55,307 nt of DNA from Nigrospora sphaerica (lineage: Eukaryota > Ascomycota > Sordariomycetes > Amphisphaeriales > Apiosporaceae): the NCBI GenBank assembly GCA_018287875.1, contig JAGVVL010000033.1:1-55307 (forward strand). The letters run 5' to 3'. Shown here one piece after another: positions 1 to 8,509 of the stretch. Under the pieces are notes generated by a model, which was not told the origin of the DNA, did no database searches, and was given only the letters and a program-made list of their open reading frames with translations. The position numbers were made by a program, and so were the translations under genes. The stretch's first letter is position 1, and each line of letters opens with the position of its first letter.

Positions 1-407
1 ACTAGTCCTGTGCTAGGCCTTAAAAATCAAAGATTTTTTTTTGGTTAGAATAATTAGAAGCCGGGGTCAGGATAAAAATACACGTATATGGCCCTATCGG
101 CCCCTTCTAATTTTTTTTTATGCTAGGGGGCGTAAACTCCCCTGCCATAAAAAAAATAACCAAGAACCTAGGGTCCTGGCCCTGGGTCGAGGGTGAATAT
201 ATAATTTAAACGCGAGCCATACAAAGCCTACATAATACCCCTAATTTAGAGATATATTTCGCAAGATATAGCTTGAATTTATCGAAACAAAAAAAAAATT
301 TTTTTTTTTCTTTTTTCAAAAAAATAAAAGTAAGTAGTGATGGATAAAAAAAATTTTTATATAATGAACAAAAATATAAAAAATAGCCATCCATACTAAA
401 TGTATGT
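1..407. repeat. Intergenic region upstream of rns with palindromic clusters
   Basis: No gene seen. Bases 1-190 are dispersed hairpin elements: the tagtcctgtgctaggc element at 1, a poly-T/A-flanked aaatcaaagatttttt hairpin near 26, and paired tctaatttttttt / aaaaaaaataacc runs. Bases 190-400 are AT-rich leader with long A and T runs. Reverse-strand ORFs here are low complexity and I reject them. Confidence 0.7.
246..256 (+). promoter_or_regulatory. Possible mitochondrial promoter-like motif upstream of rns
   Basis: TTAGAGATATA resembles the 11-bp Neurospora mitochondrial promoter consensus (TTAGARA followed by T/G-rich bases), with one departure at position 9. It lies about 160 nt upstream of the mature rns start, a reasonable place for a transcription start. 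The match is short in AT-rich DNA, so chance is likely. Confidence 0.2.
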
Positions 408-1910
408 ATATAACGGGTGAGTTTGGTGATGGCTCTGATTGAACGCTGTCGAAGTGCTTGACACATGCTAATCGAACGTTTAATTTGATTAGGCTTAAGC
501 CTAATTCTATTAAAAGTGGTGTACAGGTGAGTATAGACACCGGCCGGCCTTAAGGGGGATAAATCCCCTATAAAGATAAAAAGGGTGTAATTGCCGCTTT
601 AAGAGGATGTAGGGAGTGTCGTCGAGATAGGCTGTGGTTAAAGGTAACTACTTAACTAGCTTAATATTCTCGTAGTCGAAGCTGAAAGGTTGATCGATCA
701 CATGGGAACGAAAAACCCCCAGGCAAGCGAGTACAGCAGTGGGGGATCTTGGTCAATTGCCGAAAGGCTGAACTGGCAACTTTGGGGAACGGAGAAAGAC
801 TGATTACTTATCGTAGTAAGTTCTTATTTACTCAAAATCGGCTTGTCGAATAAAGTTCTAACTGCATATTGATAATGACGATATGTATATGGAGCCTTGA
901 CTAATTACGTGCCAGCAGTCGCGGTAATACGTAAGAGGCTAGTGTTATTCATAATAAATAGGTTTAAAGGGTACGTAGACGGTAGTAAATGTCCTTGTAA
1001 GGACGTTTTGCAACTAGAGTTTTATGTGAGAAGTGTCGTACTTGTGGTGTAGAGATAAAATTTTTGATACTATAGGGACTGGTAAAGGCGAAGGCAACCT
1101 TTATGTAAAAACTGACGTTCAGGGACGAAGGCACAGAGAACTAACAGGATTAGATACCCCAGTAGTCTTTGCAGACAATGATGAATGCCATAGATTGAGT
1201 TATTACTTAGTTTATAAATGAAAATGTAAGCATTTCACCTCAGAGTAATGTGGCAACGCAGGAACTGAAATCACTAGACCGTTTCCTGACCCCAGCAGTG
1301 AAGTATGTTATTTAATTCGGTAGCCCACGAAAAACCTTACCACAATTTGAATGTTATAAATGTTATGTATTGTAAGTTACAAGCATTATAATACAAGCGT
1401 TGCACGGCTGTTTTCAGTTAATGCTATGAAACTGCGGTTCCGACCGTGTAATTAACGAATACCCCGGCTTTTACAAATTAATAAAATAGAGCATTTTCTG
1501 CCCCATAACAATGGTATGAGCAAAAGGGAATAAGACAAGTCATCATGGCCTTATATATGGGCTATAGACGTGCCACATATTCTTACACAAAGAGAAGCAA
1601 AATGCGAATTTAAGCTAATCTCAAAAAATAAGATAGACTTCGGAAATGGATTGTAGCCTGAAACTCGGCTGCATGAATAAGAAATTGCTAGTAATCGTGA
1701 ATCACCATGTCACGGTGAATATAACTTCGGATTGGTACTAACCACTCGTCGCATGCTGAAAGGAATCGGTACAATAAGTTTGCTCTCTTGTTCTAATTAA
1801 CTAAACGATAGGGTTTAGACATTTTAATGGGTTTCTTCTATGTATGGTTCTGATTAGTGTTAAGTCGAAATACGGTTCGTGTAGTGGAAGTTGCACGGGA
1901 ATCATAATTT
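408..1910 (+). rRNA. rns: Mitochondrial small-subunit ribosomal RNA
   Basis: RNA core of the small mitoribosomal subunit. The 5' part matches the universal SSU start (gatggctctgattgaacgct, 428-447). The 530 loop is gtgccagcagtcgcggtaat (909-928). The 790-region attagatacccc is near 1150, the 1400 decoding region is present, and the 3' domain ends near gtagtggaagttgcacggga (1881-1900). About 1.5 kb with no intron visible. Ends are approximate: the 5' end is set by homology and the 3' end by the last helix-45-like bases. The ORF at 1033-1221 inside it is spurious. trnY follows after about 12 nt. Confidence 0.95.
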
Positions 1911-1922
1911 TTAACAAAAAAA

Positions 1923-2003
1923 AGGAAAGTTCCTTTATTGGTAGAGGGCTGAGCTGTAAACTCAGTAGCTAGCTGCTTTAAGAGTTCGAATCTCTTGTTT
2001 CCT
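1923..2003 (+). tRNA. trnY: tRNA-Tyr (GTA)
   Basis: Class II cloverleaf with a long variable arm. The anticodon stem CTGAG/CTCAG holds a loop with GTA. The T arm is AAGAG-TTCGAAT-CTCTT. The acceptor aggaaag/gtttcct has one G-G mismatch at its base. Confidence 0.9.
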
Positions 2004-2009
2004 ATATAA

Positions 2010-2080
2010 GTCCCTATAGCTCAAGGGTAGAGCCTGGTACTGTTAATATCAAGATAGATGTTCGATTCATCTTGGGGACG
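2010..2080 (+). tRNA. trnN: tRNA-Asn (GTT)
   Basis: Cloverleaf with acceptor gtcccta/tggggac, anticodon loop ctGTTaa, and T loop ttcgatt. It lies 6 nt after trnY, consistent with co-transcription and tRNA punctuation. Confidence 0.9.
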
Positions 2081-2360
2081 TTATATTCTTTTTCCTGCTC
2101 CGGCTCCGCAGCCCAGTACGTCCTTAGACGGACGAAGGGCTAATTTTTTGAATTATTATAAAAAAATAAGCCTCAGGGGTATGCCTTGCTCCCCGTTATT
2201 TTTTTTTATTATTATAAATAATAAAAAAAATGGGGTCTAATGCATTAGTCGTTTTTGACTAATTTTTTCCCCAGGGAAAAAATAATGGAACACGGAGCAA
2301 GCACCCTTTGGGGTTAAAAAAAATATTCTACTGCGCATTGGTCCGTCCTTGGACTAAGAA
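2081..2360. repeat. Hairpin repeat block between trnN and trnK
   Basis: No gene. It contains the recurring gcccagtacgtccttagacg element at 2110 (hereafter element B), a ttattattataaataataa AT hairpin at about 2207, and the atgcattagtcgtttttgac ... taatggaacacggagcaagc element at about 2240-2300. All three recur many times in the window. Confidence 0.8.
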
Positions 2361-2432
2361 GGGATATTAGCATAACGGTAATGCATGTGACTTTTAATCA
2401 TCAATATATAAGTTCGAATCTTGTATATCCTA
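2361..2432 (+). tRNA. trnK: tRNA-Lys (TTT)
   Basis: Acceptor gggatat/atatcct, anticodon loop ctTTTaa, T arm ataag-ttcgaat-cttgt. The anticodon stem has a weak outer pair. Confidence 0.85.
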
Positions 2433-2440
2433 TAAAGAAA

Positions 2441-2528
2441 AGAGGCGGTTTGGGTGAAGAGGTTTTTACGTGAAGGTAGGTAAGCTGGACATAAATTACC
2501 TCAGTAGGTTCGCTCCTACTCCTCTCTT
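2441..2528 (+). tRNA. tRNA-like structure, identity unclear
   Basis: A T-arm-like hairpin (gtagg-ttcgct-cctac, 6-nt loop) is followed by cctctc, which can pair with gaggcgg at 2442-2448. That gives an 85-nt class II-sized tRNA-like fold. A ggtaa...ttacc stem sits in the middle, but I cannot place a convincing 7-nt anticodon loop; ttACGtg (Arg) is a weak candidate. It could be a degenerate or mis-sequenced tRNA. Confidence 0.3.
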
Positions 2529-2574
2529 ATCTTTTCCGGTCCCTAAGGCATTAAAGCTTGCGGGGACCGATAAA

Positions 2575-2643
2575 ACGGCCATAAGTTAATGGTAGACTAA
2601 TCGACTTCCAATCGAAGTGTGTCGATTCGAATGACTGGCCGTA
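2575..2643 (+). tRNA. trnG: tRNA-Gly (TCC), copy 1
   Basis: Acceptor acggcca/tggccgt, anticodon loop ctTCCaa in stem atcga/tcgaa, T arm gtcg-attcgaa-tgac. This copy has a normal-length T loop and is the better candidate for the working gene. Confidence 0.9.
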
Positions 2644-2698
2644 TAGAATTATTTCCCGGTCCCCTAAGGCATTAAAGCTTGCGGGGACCGATAAAAAA

Positions 2699-2769
2699 GC
2701 GGCCATAAGTTAATGGTAGACTAATCGACTTCCAATCGAAGTGTGTCGATTCGAATTCGACTGGCCGTA
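2699..2769 (+). tRNA. trnG: tRNA-Gly (TCC), copy 2
   Basis: Same as copy 1 apart from two extra bases in the T loop (gattcgaattcgac) and a G at the acceptor tip, which can wobble pair. It is either a functional duplicate or an early pseudogene. Confidence 0.75.
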
Positions 2770-2780
2770 TAGAATTAAAA

Positions 2781-2853
2781 GGATTAGTAGCTTAATTGGT
2801 CAAGTGTTTCCTTGTCGAGGAAGAGTATATCGGTTCGAGGCCGGTCTAGTCCG
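2781..2853 (+). tRNA. trnD: tRNA-Asp (GTC), copy 1
   Basis: Acceptor ggattag/ctagtcc with one T-G pair, anticodon loop ttGTCga, T loop ttcgagg. It is the first gene of a block that is duplicated at 4624. Confidence 0.9.
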
Positions 2854-2866
2854 TGAGTATATAGAA

Positions 2867-2947
2867 GGAAAAGTTTCCATAGGTAGGGTAAGATATTTGC
2901 TAAATATTGTGTTGTTTCATGTGGGTGTTCGAATCACCTCTTTTCCG
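2867..2947 (+). tRNA. trnS: tRNA-Ser (GCT), copy 1
   Basis: Class II tRNA. Acceptor ggaaaag/cttttcc pairs perfectly. The anticodon loop ttGCTaa sits in stem gatat/atatt, followed by a long variable arm and T loop ttcgaat. Confidence 0.88.
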
Positions 2948-3174
2948 CTCCAATTTAGGCCAATATACTTTCTGCTCATCCCGTATCCCTTATCCCAACC
3001 CCCTCTCTCTAATAAAAGAGAGAGAGGGGGTGGGGTCAGGGGGGAGGCTAGGCTAGCCCCAGGAGCCCTCTCTCTCGATGGGGGAAGAGGGAAAAAAAGT
3101 ACGGAGAGAGGGGCTGGGGGGGGTGTAACCGAATAAAAAGGCCGAAATAGTGGTATTAGGGGTAAGAGTTCTGA
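2948..3174. repeat. Palindromic cluster after trnD-trnS
   Basis: Contains an inverted ccctctctctaataaaag...agagagaggg hairpin (about 3001-3030) and a second ctctctctcgat...ggagagaggg hairpin at 3068-3112. ORFs on both strands are shadows of this repeat and of the tRNAs. Confidence 0.75.
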
Positions 3175-3245
3175 AAGAGTATAGTTTAAGGGTAAAATAG
3201 GGAGCTTCAACCTCCAAATTCTCAGTTCAAATCTGAGTACTCTTG
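3175..3245 (+). tRNA. trnW: tRNA-Trp (TCA)
   Basis: Acceptor aagagta/tactctt pairs perfectly; the anticodon loop ctTCAac lies in stem gggag/ctcc. The TCA anticodon reads UGA as tryptophan, directly supporting genetic code 4 used throughout the window. Confidence 0.92.
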
Positions 3246-3359
3246 TAGAATTTTCTCCCAAATCCCTTAGGGATAAGCAAGCGTCCCATCCCTTTTGGAT
3301 TCTATTCTTAGAGGGGGTAGGGAGCTTGTGCCCTCGGAGATTAAAGGGTGTAATCTTTA

Positions 3360-3432
3360 CGGATTAGGGCCGGGTTGGTAAGGCGTCCCATTTGGGTTGG
3401 GAAGTAGTTATGTTCGAATCATAATAATCCGA
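3360..3432 (+). tRNA. trnP: tRNA-Pro (TGG)
   Basis: Acceptor cggatta/taatccg pairs perfectly; anticodon stem tccca/tggga holds loop ttTGGgt; T loop ttcgaat. A degraded copy lies at 17427. Confidence 0.92.
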
Positions 3433-4051
3433 AATAATTTGTTGTTATAATATACCTGGTTTTAGGGATTAAGTTCATATTTTTAGTCCTTTTTTTCGGC
3501 CTTTATCTTCCCCAGGAGAAACCTTCTACCTGTGTGGGAGGCACGCCCGCCTTTTTTCTTCCTTCCCTTATCTTTCATAGCCCTCTAAGGTAAGCGGATA
3601 AAGAGCTGCTGCTCATCTTCTGGTCCGGTTGTTTGCGCTTTGCCCAGCCCGTAGCGCTAATTTTTTAACCTTTCTAATCCCGTCCCCAAGGGTGCGGTAG
3701 CATGCAAGCTTGCGGCTCTTCTAATTTTTTTCCCTTTCGCAATCCCCTGACATTTGGTTACGGGGGGATAACCGACTAGTAACGACTAGTCTAAGAAAAA
3801 TCGAAGATTTTCTAAGGCTAGGGCTGACCTCTGCGCTTCTTATTTTTGAATTATTAGAAAAAATTAGACCCCAGCCTTCTAATAAAAGAGAGAGAGGGCT
3901 GGGGGAAGAGGGAAAAAGTATCGGGGGGCGCTTCTAATGCATTAGTAGGGTAAAAAAAAAATAAAAAAATAACCAAGACCATAGGTCTTGGACCTCCTTC
4001 CACCGGGGTGGAAGGAGGAGGATATAGGGGGGGGTTGAAAATTTAAATTAA
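3433..4051. repeat. Intergenic hairpin mosaic
   Basis: No gene. It holds many short palindromes: aaaaatcgaagattttctaag near 3795, a gttacgggggataaccgact...cgactagt motif at about 3758-3790, an agagag/ctctct cluster at 3860-3910, and an accaagaccataggtcttgg palindrome at 3971-3991 followed by a ccttccaccggggtggaagg palindrome. Confidence 0.75.
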
Positions 4052-4138
4052 AGAGAATTGATCGAGTGGTTTAAGATGGTAAGCTTGAGTCTTATTTGGT
4101 CAGAAATGATCACATCCGTTCGAATCGGATATTCTCTG
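4052..4138 (+). tRNA. trnS: tRNA-Ser (TGA)
   Basis: Class II tRNA. Acceptor agagaat/attctct pairs perfectly, anticodon loop ctTGAgt lies in stem gtaag/cttat, the variable arm is long, and the T arm is atccg-ttcgaat-cggat. Confidence 0.92.
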
Positions 4139-4623
4139 GAAACACTAGAAAATTAGGTCCCTTTTCCTTTTAATCCTTCTTTCCTTACCCGGAAGGGTTG
4201 GGGAAGAAGGATAAATTATTTAAGAGCCGAGCTTGCTAATTTTTTTTTATTATTATAAATAATAATAAAAAAAAATAATAGAGCAAGCTTGCGCTTTAAC
4301 TATACCATTATATAAATAGTCATGAAGAGCTTCTAGCTAGCGCCCCACCCCCGGCTTCTAATTTTTTTTATTATTATTTATAATAATAAAAAAAAAAAAT
4401 AACCCACAAGCTTGCGGCACCCCGCATATGCGGGGGTGAGGAGGGAGAAAGGAGGGCGCATGCATCCCGGCCCTGTCCCCCGGGCGCTTGCGCTTTGAGG
4501 ATGCTTTCAGGAAAGGGAGCATCCACACCCCTTTTAGCCTTCTTATCAAAATCGTAGATTTTGATATTCTATTATATTGAATTAGACTATACTTACTTAG
4601 TGTTTAAATTAGAAGTTGGATAA
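4139..4623. repeat. Intergenic hairpin mosaic
   Basis: No gene. It holds two AT hairpins of the ttattattataaataataat type (about 4240 and 4370), cccgcatatgcgggg at about 4433, and an aaaatcgtagattttgat hairpin at about 4548. The reverse-strand ORF here is repeat-derived. Confidence 0.75.
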
Positions 4624-4696
4624 GGATTAGTAGCTTAATTGGTCAAGTGTTTCCTTGTCGAGGAAGAGTATATCGGTTCGAGGCCAGTCTAGTTCG
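4624..4696 (+). tRNA. trnD: tRNA-Asp (GTC), copy 2
   Basis: Same body and anticodon (ttGTCga) as copy 1. One acceptor base changed (ctagttc rather than ctagtcc), leaving a G-T pair near the tip. Probably still foldable. Confidence 0.8.
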
Positions 4697-4709
4697 TGAG
4701 TATATAGAA

Positions 4710-4790
4710 GGAAAAGTTTCCATAGGTAGGGTAAGATATTTGCTAAATATTGTGTTGTTTCATGTGGGTGTTCGAATCACCTCTTTTCCG
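4710..4790 (+). tRNA. trnS: tRNA-Ser (GCT), copy 2
   Basis: Identical in all visible stems to the copy at 2867, with anticodon GCT and the full acceptor stem. Likely a functional duplicate. Confidence 0.82.
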
Positions 4791-4850
4791 CTCCAATTTA
4801 GGCCAATATACTTTCTGCTCATCCGTATCCCTTATCCCAACCCCTCTCTC

Positions 4851-5226
4851 TAATAAAAGAGGGCTGGGGGAAAGGTGTAAGCTCTAAGAAAAATAACTGT
4901 AAGGGTCGTAAGTTAGAATAATTATTATATACTTTTATAAGAGTATATAGATGGATAAGTTAATTACGGAGGCATAGCCGGCTCCCAAACGATGTATCTT
5001 GGTACTTTATATCTTTAATCTCTTCTTACCTTTTTACCAAGTTTTCATATAACCTTAGGGGTTATAAGGAAACCAGGGTAGGATGATAGATTACGTAATG
5101 TGAAAGTAACAAAGTAAATAATATTGGAACATTTAGGGAGTTTCCACCTCCAAATTCTCAGTTCAAGTCTGAGTATTTTAGCTTAATTTACCTTTACGAA
5201 GGTTAAAATTTAAAATATTTATAAAT
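4851..5226. other. Intergenic, upstream of nad6
   Basis: Apart from a trnW-derived fragment at 5131-5180 I see no gene. Some short stems occur (aaccttaggggttataagg near 5050). The last 50 nt are AT-rich leader before the nad6 ATG. Confidence 0.5.
5131..5180 (+). pseudogene. tRNA-Trp-derived fragment with altered anticodon
   Basis: Matches the 3' two thirds of trnW (3199-3240): gggag...cctccaaattctcag is shared, as is the T arm. The anticodon loop is changed from cttcaac to tttccac, and the matching 5' acceptor half is missing or weak. Either a partial duplicate or a remodelled tRNA whose loop would read TCC. Confidence 0.55.
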
Positions 5227-7762
5227 ATGAATAATTTATTTCTTATATATGAAACATATACAAATGGTTATAGAACAGAGATATTAGATATCATTTCATT
5301 ATTGGCTATTTTATGTGGTATATTAGTTATTACAAGTAAAAATCCTATTGTCTCGGTTTTATTTTTAATAGGTTTATTTGCAAGTATATCTTGTTATTTA
5401 ATAATGTTAGGTTTAAGTTTTATAGGTTTATCTTATTTAATAGTATATATAGGAGCAGTTTGAAAATATGTATGAAAAAATGTGGCTGCATTGGTTCAAT
5501 TCCAATTCTACAAGGGACTTTTTATTCTAATTAAATTTTTCTATTTGGTACAAGGGATAACTATATATAATGTTGTTTCTTCGACATATTCAGGTAAATC
5601 TAAGATTTACACTTCAAGAGTAGGCAATAAATTTTATTCTACTCTGTCTAGTTCTGATAAAAAGGATGAAGAGTTTTATAAATGATTCGTAGGATTTGCA
5701 GATGGTGAATCAAATTTCACTATAGTGTTTCAAAAAGATACAAATGGTAATATAACAGGAGCTAGTTTTAGATTTATTATTGAATTGCATATTGACGATA
5801 TAGATACTTTAAAATATATAAAAGCAAATTAAATTTAGGTAATGAAATAGCAGTTTATGGTAATAGTTGTAAATTTACAGTTATACATAGAAGAGATATT
5901 AGTAAATTAATCTCTGTATTCGATAAATATAACTTAAACACAACTAAATACCTTGACTATTTAGATTTTAAAAAAGCTTTTCACTTATATTACGATAATA
6001 ATAGAGCGTGCCTCTAAACAAAAGAACTCTAATAGATCAATTGTTAAAATTCAAAAATGGAATGAATAAAAATCGATTCGAATTTAATTTCCCTGAGGAT
6101 TATAAAATAGTAGTTTCTGATTATTGATTATTAGGTCTTATAGAAGCTGAAGGTTCATTCTATTTAGATAGAAGTAAACTTCAACCTGTTTTTATGATAG
6201 CACTTACTAAGATTCAACTTCCAGTCATAAAAAAAATAAACGATTATTTAATAAATAATTTAGGGTTTGATAAATATTCTAAGTTTAAACTGGAAAATTC
6301 ATCTGCTATCGCTATTGTTGAAAATAAAGAGCGAAACAATGCTAAATGTTTAATAAGACTTACAATTTCAAATATAAATATCTTAACTAATTATTTCATA
6401 CCTTATTTAGAAAATAAGAGATTTATTACTAAAAAAGGTAAGGATTTTCAGGATTTTAAAATTATATGTAGAGCGATATATAATGGAGCCTACAGAACTG
6501 AAGAAATTAAATCATTGATATTAAAATTATCATATACTATGAATAATTTTAGATTATCTAGTAACTCAGATACGAACAAGGTTTCTAAAGAGGAGCTAGA
6601 TAAGATATTAAATGCTAAATCTACTATTATACATTTAGATGATGGTCGTCAGTTAGATAATATAACTAAAAAAGAGATAAATAGACGTTGAACTAATTGT
6701 GTATATGAAATAATCCAAAGTTCAGGTGAAATAATCTTAGCTTCTACTTTAAATGAAGCGGCTGAAAATTTAAAGGTTGATTTTAGAACAGTAAAGAGAA
6801 ACTTAGATTCTCTTTCTGAGCAAAGTGGCATCCGTGATAATTTCGTAGAAGTTAAAGAGAACCTAGTGAGAAGAGTATCAGTGTTTTATCCTTAATAACA
6901 TTAAATCTTTATTAGTTTAAGTTTATAAACTATCTTTTCAAGACATATGTCTAAAAATAGAAAAATAGAAGAATAAAAGCATAGTTTAGAATGAAGGTTA
7001 CAACCGTACTCTTCTATACTTGTAGAAAAATTAGGTGAAAACGGTTAACGATATCCTGATCAAAGACCGTCGGCAGTTGTAAATGTCGCTACAGACTGGT
7101 TCACCGGGGCTGGGTTGGAAAACCTGTCTAAATGTACAGTCGAATTCTATAATGAATGTATAATCATCATAAGGAGGAAGGACAATCCTATATTCCCTCC
7201 CCGCTGCGCTAATTCGCGCAGCGGGAGGAATAAAGTAGGATAACCATTTACATATTTGGTAAGAACTCCTGGATATATTTAGCATTGACAAATTGCTAAT
7301 TTTATCTTAGTTAATTAGAATTGTTCTATATTATTCTTGTTCATATTAATGTTAATTAATATTAGAATAAGTGAATTACAAAGTAATACTAGCAATAGTA
7401 TACCCTTAGCTATTGCTATAGGAATATCTTTTAATTATCCTTTATTCCAATTATTACCTTATAACATTGCGATGTTAAATAATTATTTTAATTTAAATAA
7501 CATTTTATCTAATGTTTCGTATCCTTCAGGTTTAAATCAAGATAATAAAGCATACTTAAATACTTATGATAACGATATCTTTTTTGTGACAAGTAAAATG
7601 TGAGATGGTAATTTAATAGAGAATAGTCATATTACTAGTATAGGTAATGTGATGTATACAAACTTTAATATGTGACTAATAATAGCTAGTTTTATTCTAT
7701 TATTAGCCATGGTTGGTGCTATAGTAATTACAATTAAATCTGACAAAGGATCTCGGGCCTAA
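5227..7762 (+). CDS. nad6: NADH dehydrogenase subunit 6 (two exons)
   Basis: Membrane subunit of respiratory complex I, in the inner mitochondrial membrane. Exon 1 (5227 to about 5460) starts MNNLFLIYETYTNGYRTE and runs through three hydrophobic segments to LSYLIVYIGAV. Exon 2 (about 7324-7762) resumes with SILFLFILMLINIRISEL, so the join restores the conserved core helix. The C-terminal helix is WLIIASFILLLAMVGAIVIT. TGA is read as Trp inside the gene. The protein ends IKSDKGSRA; a second copy of the last helix at 8338 instead continues IKQKIKDSF, so the present C-terminus may not be the ancestral one. Confidence 0.9.
5461..6895 (+). CDS. LAGLIDADG homing endonuclease/maturase in nad6 intron (frame-broken)
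   Basis: Reads on in frame from nad6 exon 1 (WKYVWKNVAALVQF...), the usual arrangement for such ORFs. First LAGLIDADG helix: FVGFADGESNF (about 5694-5725). Second: LLGLIEAEGSFYLD (about 6128-6170). The C-terminus (YEIIQSSGEIILASTLNEAA, then KVDFRTVKRNLDSL) resembles a NUMOD1/helix-turn-helix module. Two breaks, each consistent with one missing base, lie near 5821 (A run) and 6012. With both allowed for, the protein is full length, so it is either recently lost or mis-sequenced. Confidence 0.8.
5461..7323 (+). mobile_element. nad6-i1: Group I intron in nad6 with LAGLIDADG ORF
   Basis: Interrupts nad6 between IGAV and SILF. The 3' part (about 6980-7130) shows a group I core: gtgaaaacggttaacg ... 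agaccgtcggcagttgtaaa (P3/P7-like), gctacagactgg, and aatgtacagtcg. A gcgctaattcgcgc GC hairpin has inserted into a peripheral loop near 7205. The intron ends in G before exon 2. The endonuclease gene occupies the 5' three quarters. Confidence 0.85.
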
Positions 7763-8337
7763 CCAAAGCCTAGGTTACTCTAGGTTAAAAGTTGAATTTA
7801 CCTTCGACCCAGGTCCAGTTACCCACCCCGCAAGCTTGTATACCTAAGGGTTTGATAACCGACTAGCAGGGCTAGGCTGAACCTTTCGACCCTTTTTTCT
7901 CCCTCACCCCAGGGGTGAGGGGAAAAAGGCCGGACTAGGAACCGCAGCTAGACTAAGAAAAATCGAAGATTTTTCTAAGGCTAGCCTAACCTCGACCCAT
8001 GTCCACCCTGGGGTGGAGGGGGTGGGTGGCGGAAACTTGGCCATGGGTCTAGCCGGTATCCCCTCCCCCTGTCACTCTGTAAGTGATGCACCCTCTCTCT
8101 TAGGGTCGAGAGAGGGCGAGGGGACGGGATTAGAAAAGGAGCTTGTATCCTTTTTGCATGCCCCCTCCCCTTGAACCCTCCCCCGGAGGGGGTGGATGGG
8201 AGGAGGGGTCAGGAGGGCAAGCTCCCTATGCTGGTATGAATAAAGGTCGTATATATTTAATAATTATTACTATTGAACTAACTAATTAACTATTAGTTAT
8301 ATATTAGTCTTCTATAACAACATTATTTTCATATGTA
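7763..8337. repeat. Hairpin block separating nad6 from its duplicated tail
   Basis: No gene. Repeats include aaaaatcgaagatttttcta (about 7966), ccaccctggggtggaggggg, a reverse-oriented copy of the aagagagagggtgcatcact element at about 8065-8115, and a cttttttctccctcaccccagg hairpin. The last about 80 nt are AT-rich. Confidence 0.8.
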
Positions 8338-8455
8338 CACTAATTATAATGTGTGACTTATTATAGCTAGTTTATATTATTATTAGCAATGGTAGGTGCT
8401 ATAGTAATAACAATAAAACAAAAAATTAAGGATAGTTTTTTTTTGTTTTTGCTAT
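8338..8455 (+). pseudogene. Duplicated 3' end of nad6
   Basis: Repeats the end of nad6: tgtgtgacttattatagctagt here versus the homologous bases at about 7668-7695, then MVGAIVIT in both. A 2-nt loss breaks the frame between ASL and LLLAM. Beyond the shared part it reads IKQKIKDSFFLFLL in place of IKSDKGSRA. It cannot be a gene alone. It is either the displaced ancestral end or a remnant of recombination. Confidence 0.75.
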
Positions 8456-8509
8456 CGGGTCCTGTTTCTGCTTTATATATCAATGATATATATCCACTAA
8501 TCGTTTATT

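Larger units (their letters stand above)
2536..2775. repeat. Tandem duplication carrying trnG
   Basis: Two adjacent units (about 2536-2648 and 2654-2775) each hold a taaggcattaaagcttgcgg hairpin followed by tRNA-Gly. Copies are nearly identical: one extra C in the leader and two extra bases in the T loop of copy 2. Confidence 0.9.
4624..4850. repeat. Second copy of the trnD-trnS block
   Basis: This roughly 220-bp stretch repeats 2781-3000 with only a few substitutions and small indels. It includes both tRNAs and the downstream tttaggccaatatactttct flank. The copies are about 1.8 kb apart in direct orientation and could recombine, deleting the intervening trnW-trnP-trnS(TGA). Confidence 0.92.

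Noticed and set aside
206..540. Two reverse-strand ORFs near the left end
   Set aside because: Low-complexity Phe/Lys translation of A/T runs, one overlapping the rns start.
1033..1221. 62-residue ORF on + strand
   Set aside because: Lies wholly inside rns; the bases match conserved SSU rRNA including the attagatacccc segment.
2741..3261. Overlapping ORFs on both strands around trnD/trnS
   Set aside because: They translate tRNAs and GC palindromes; no protein-like composition.
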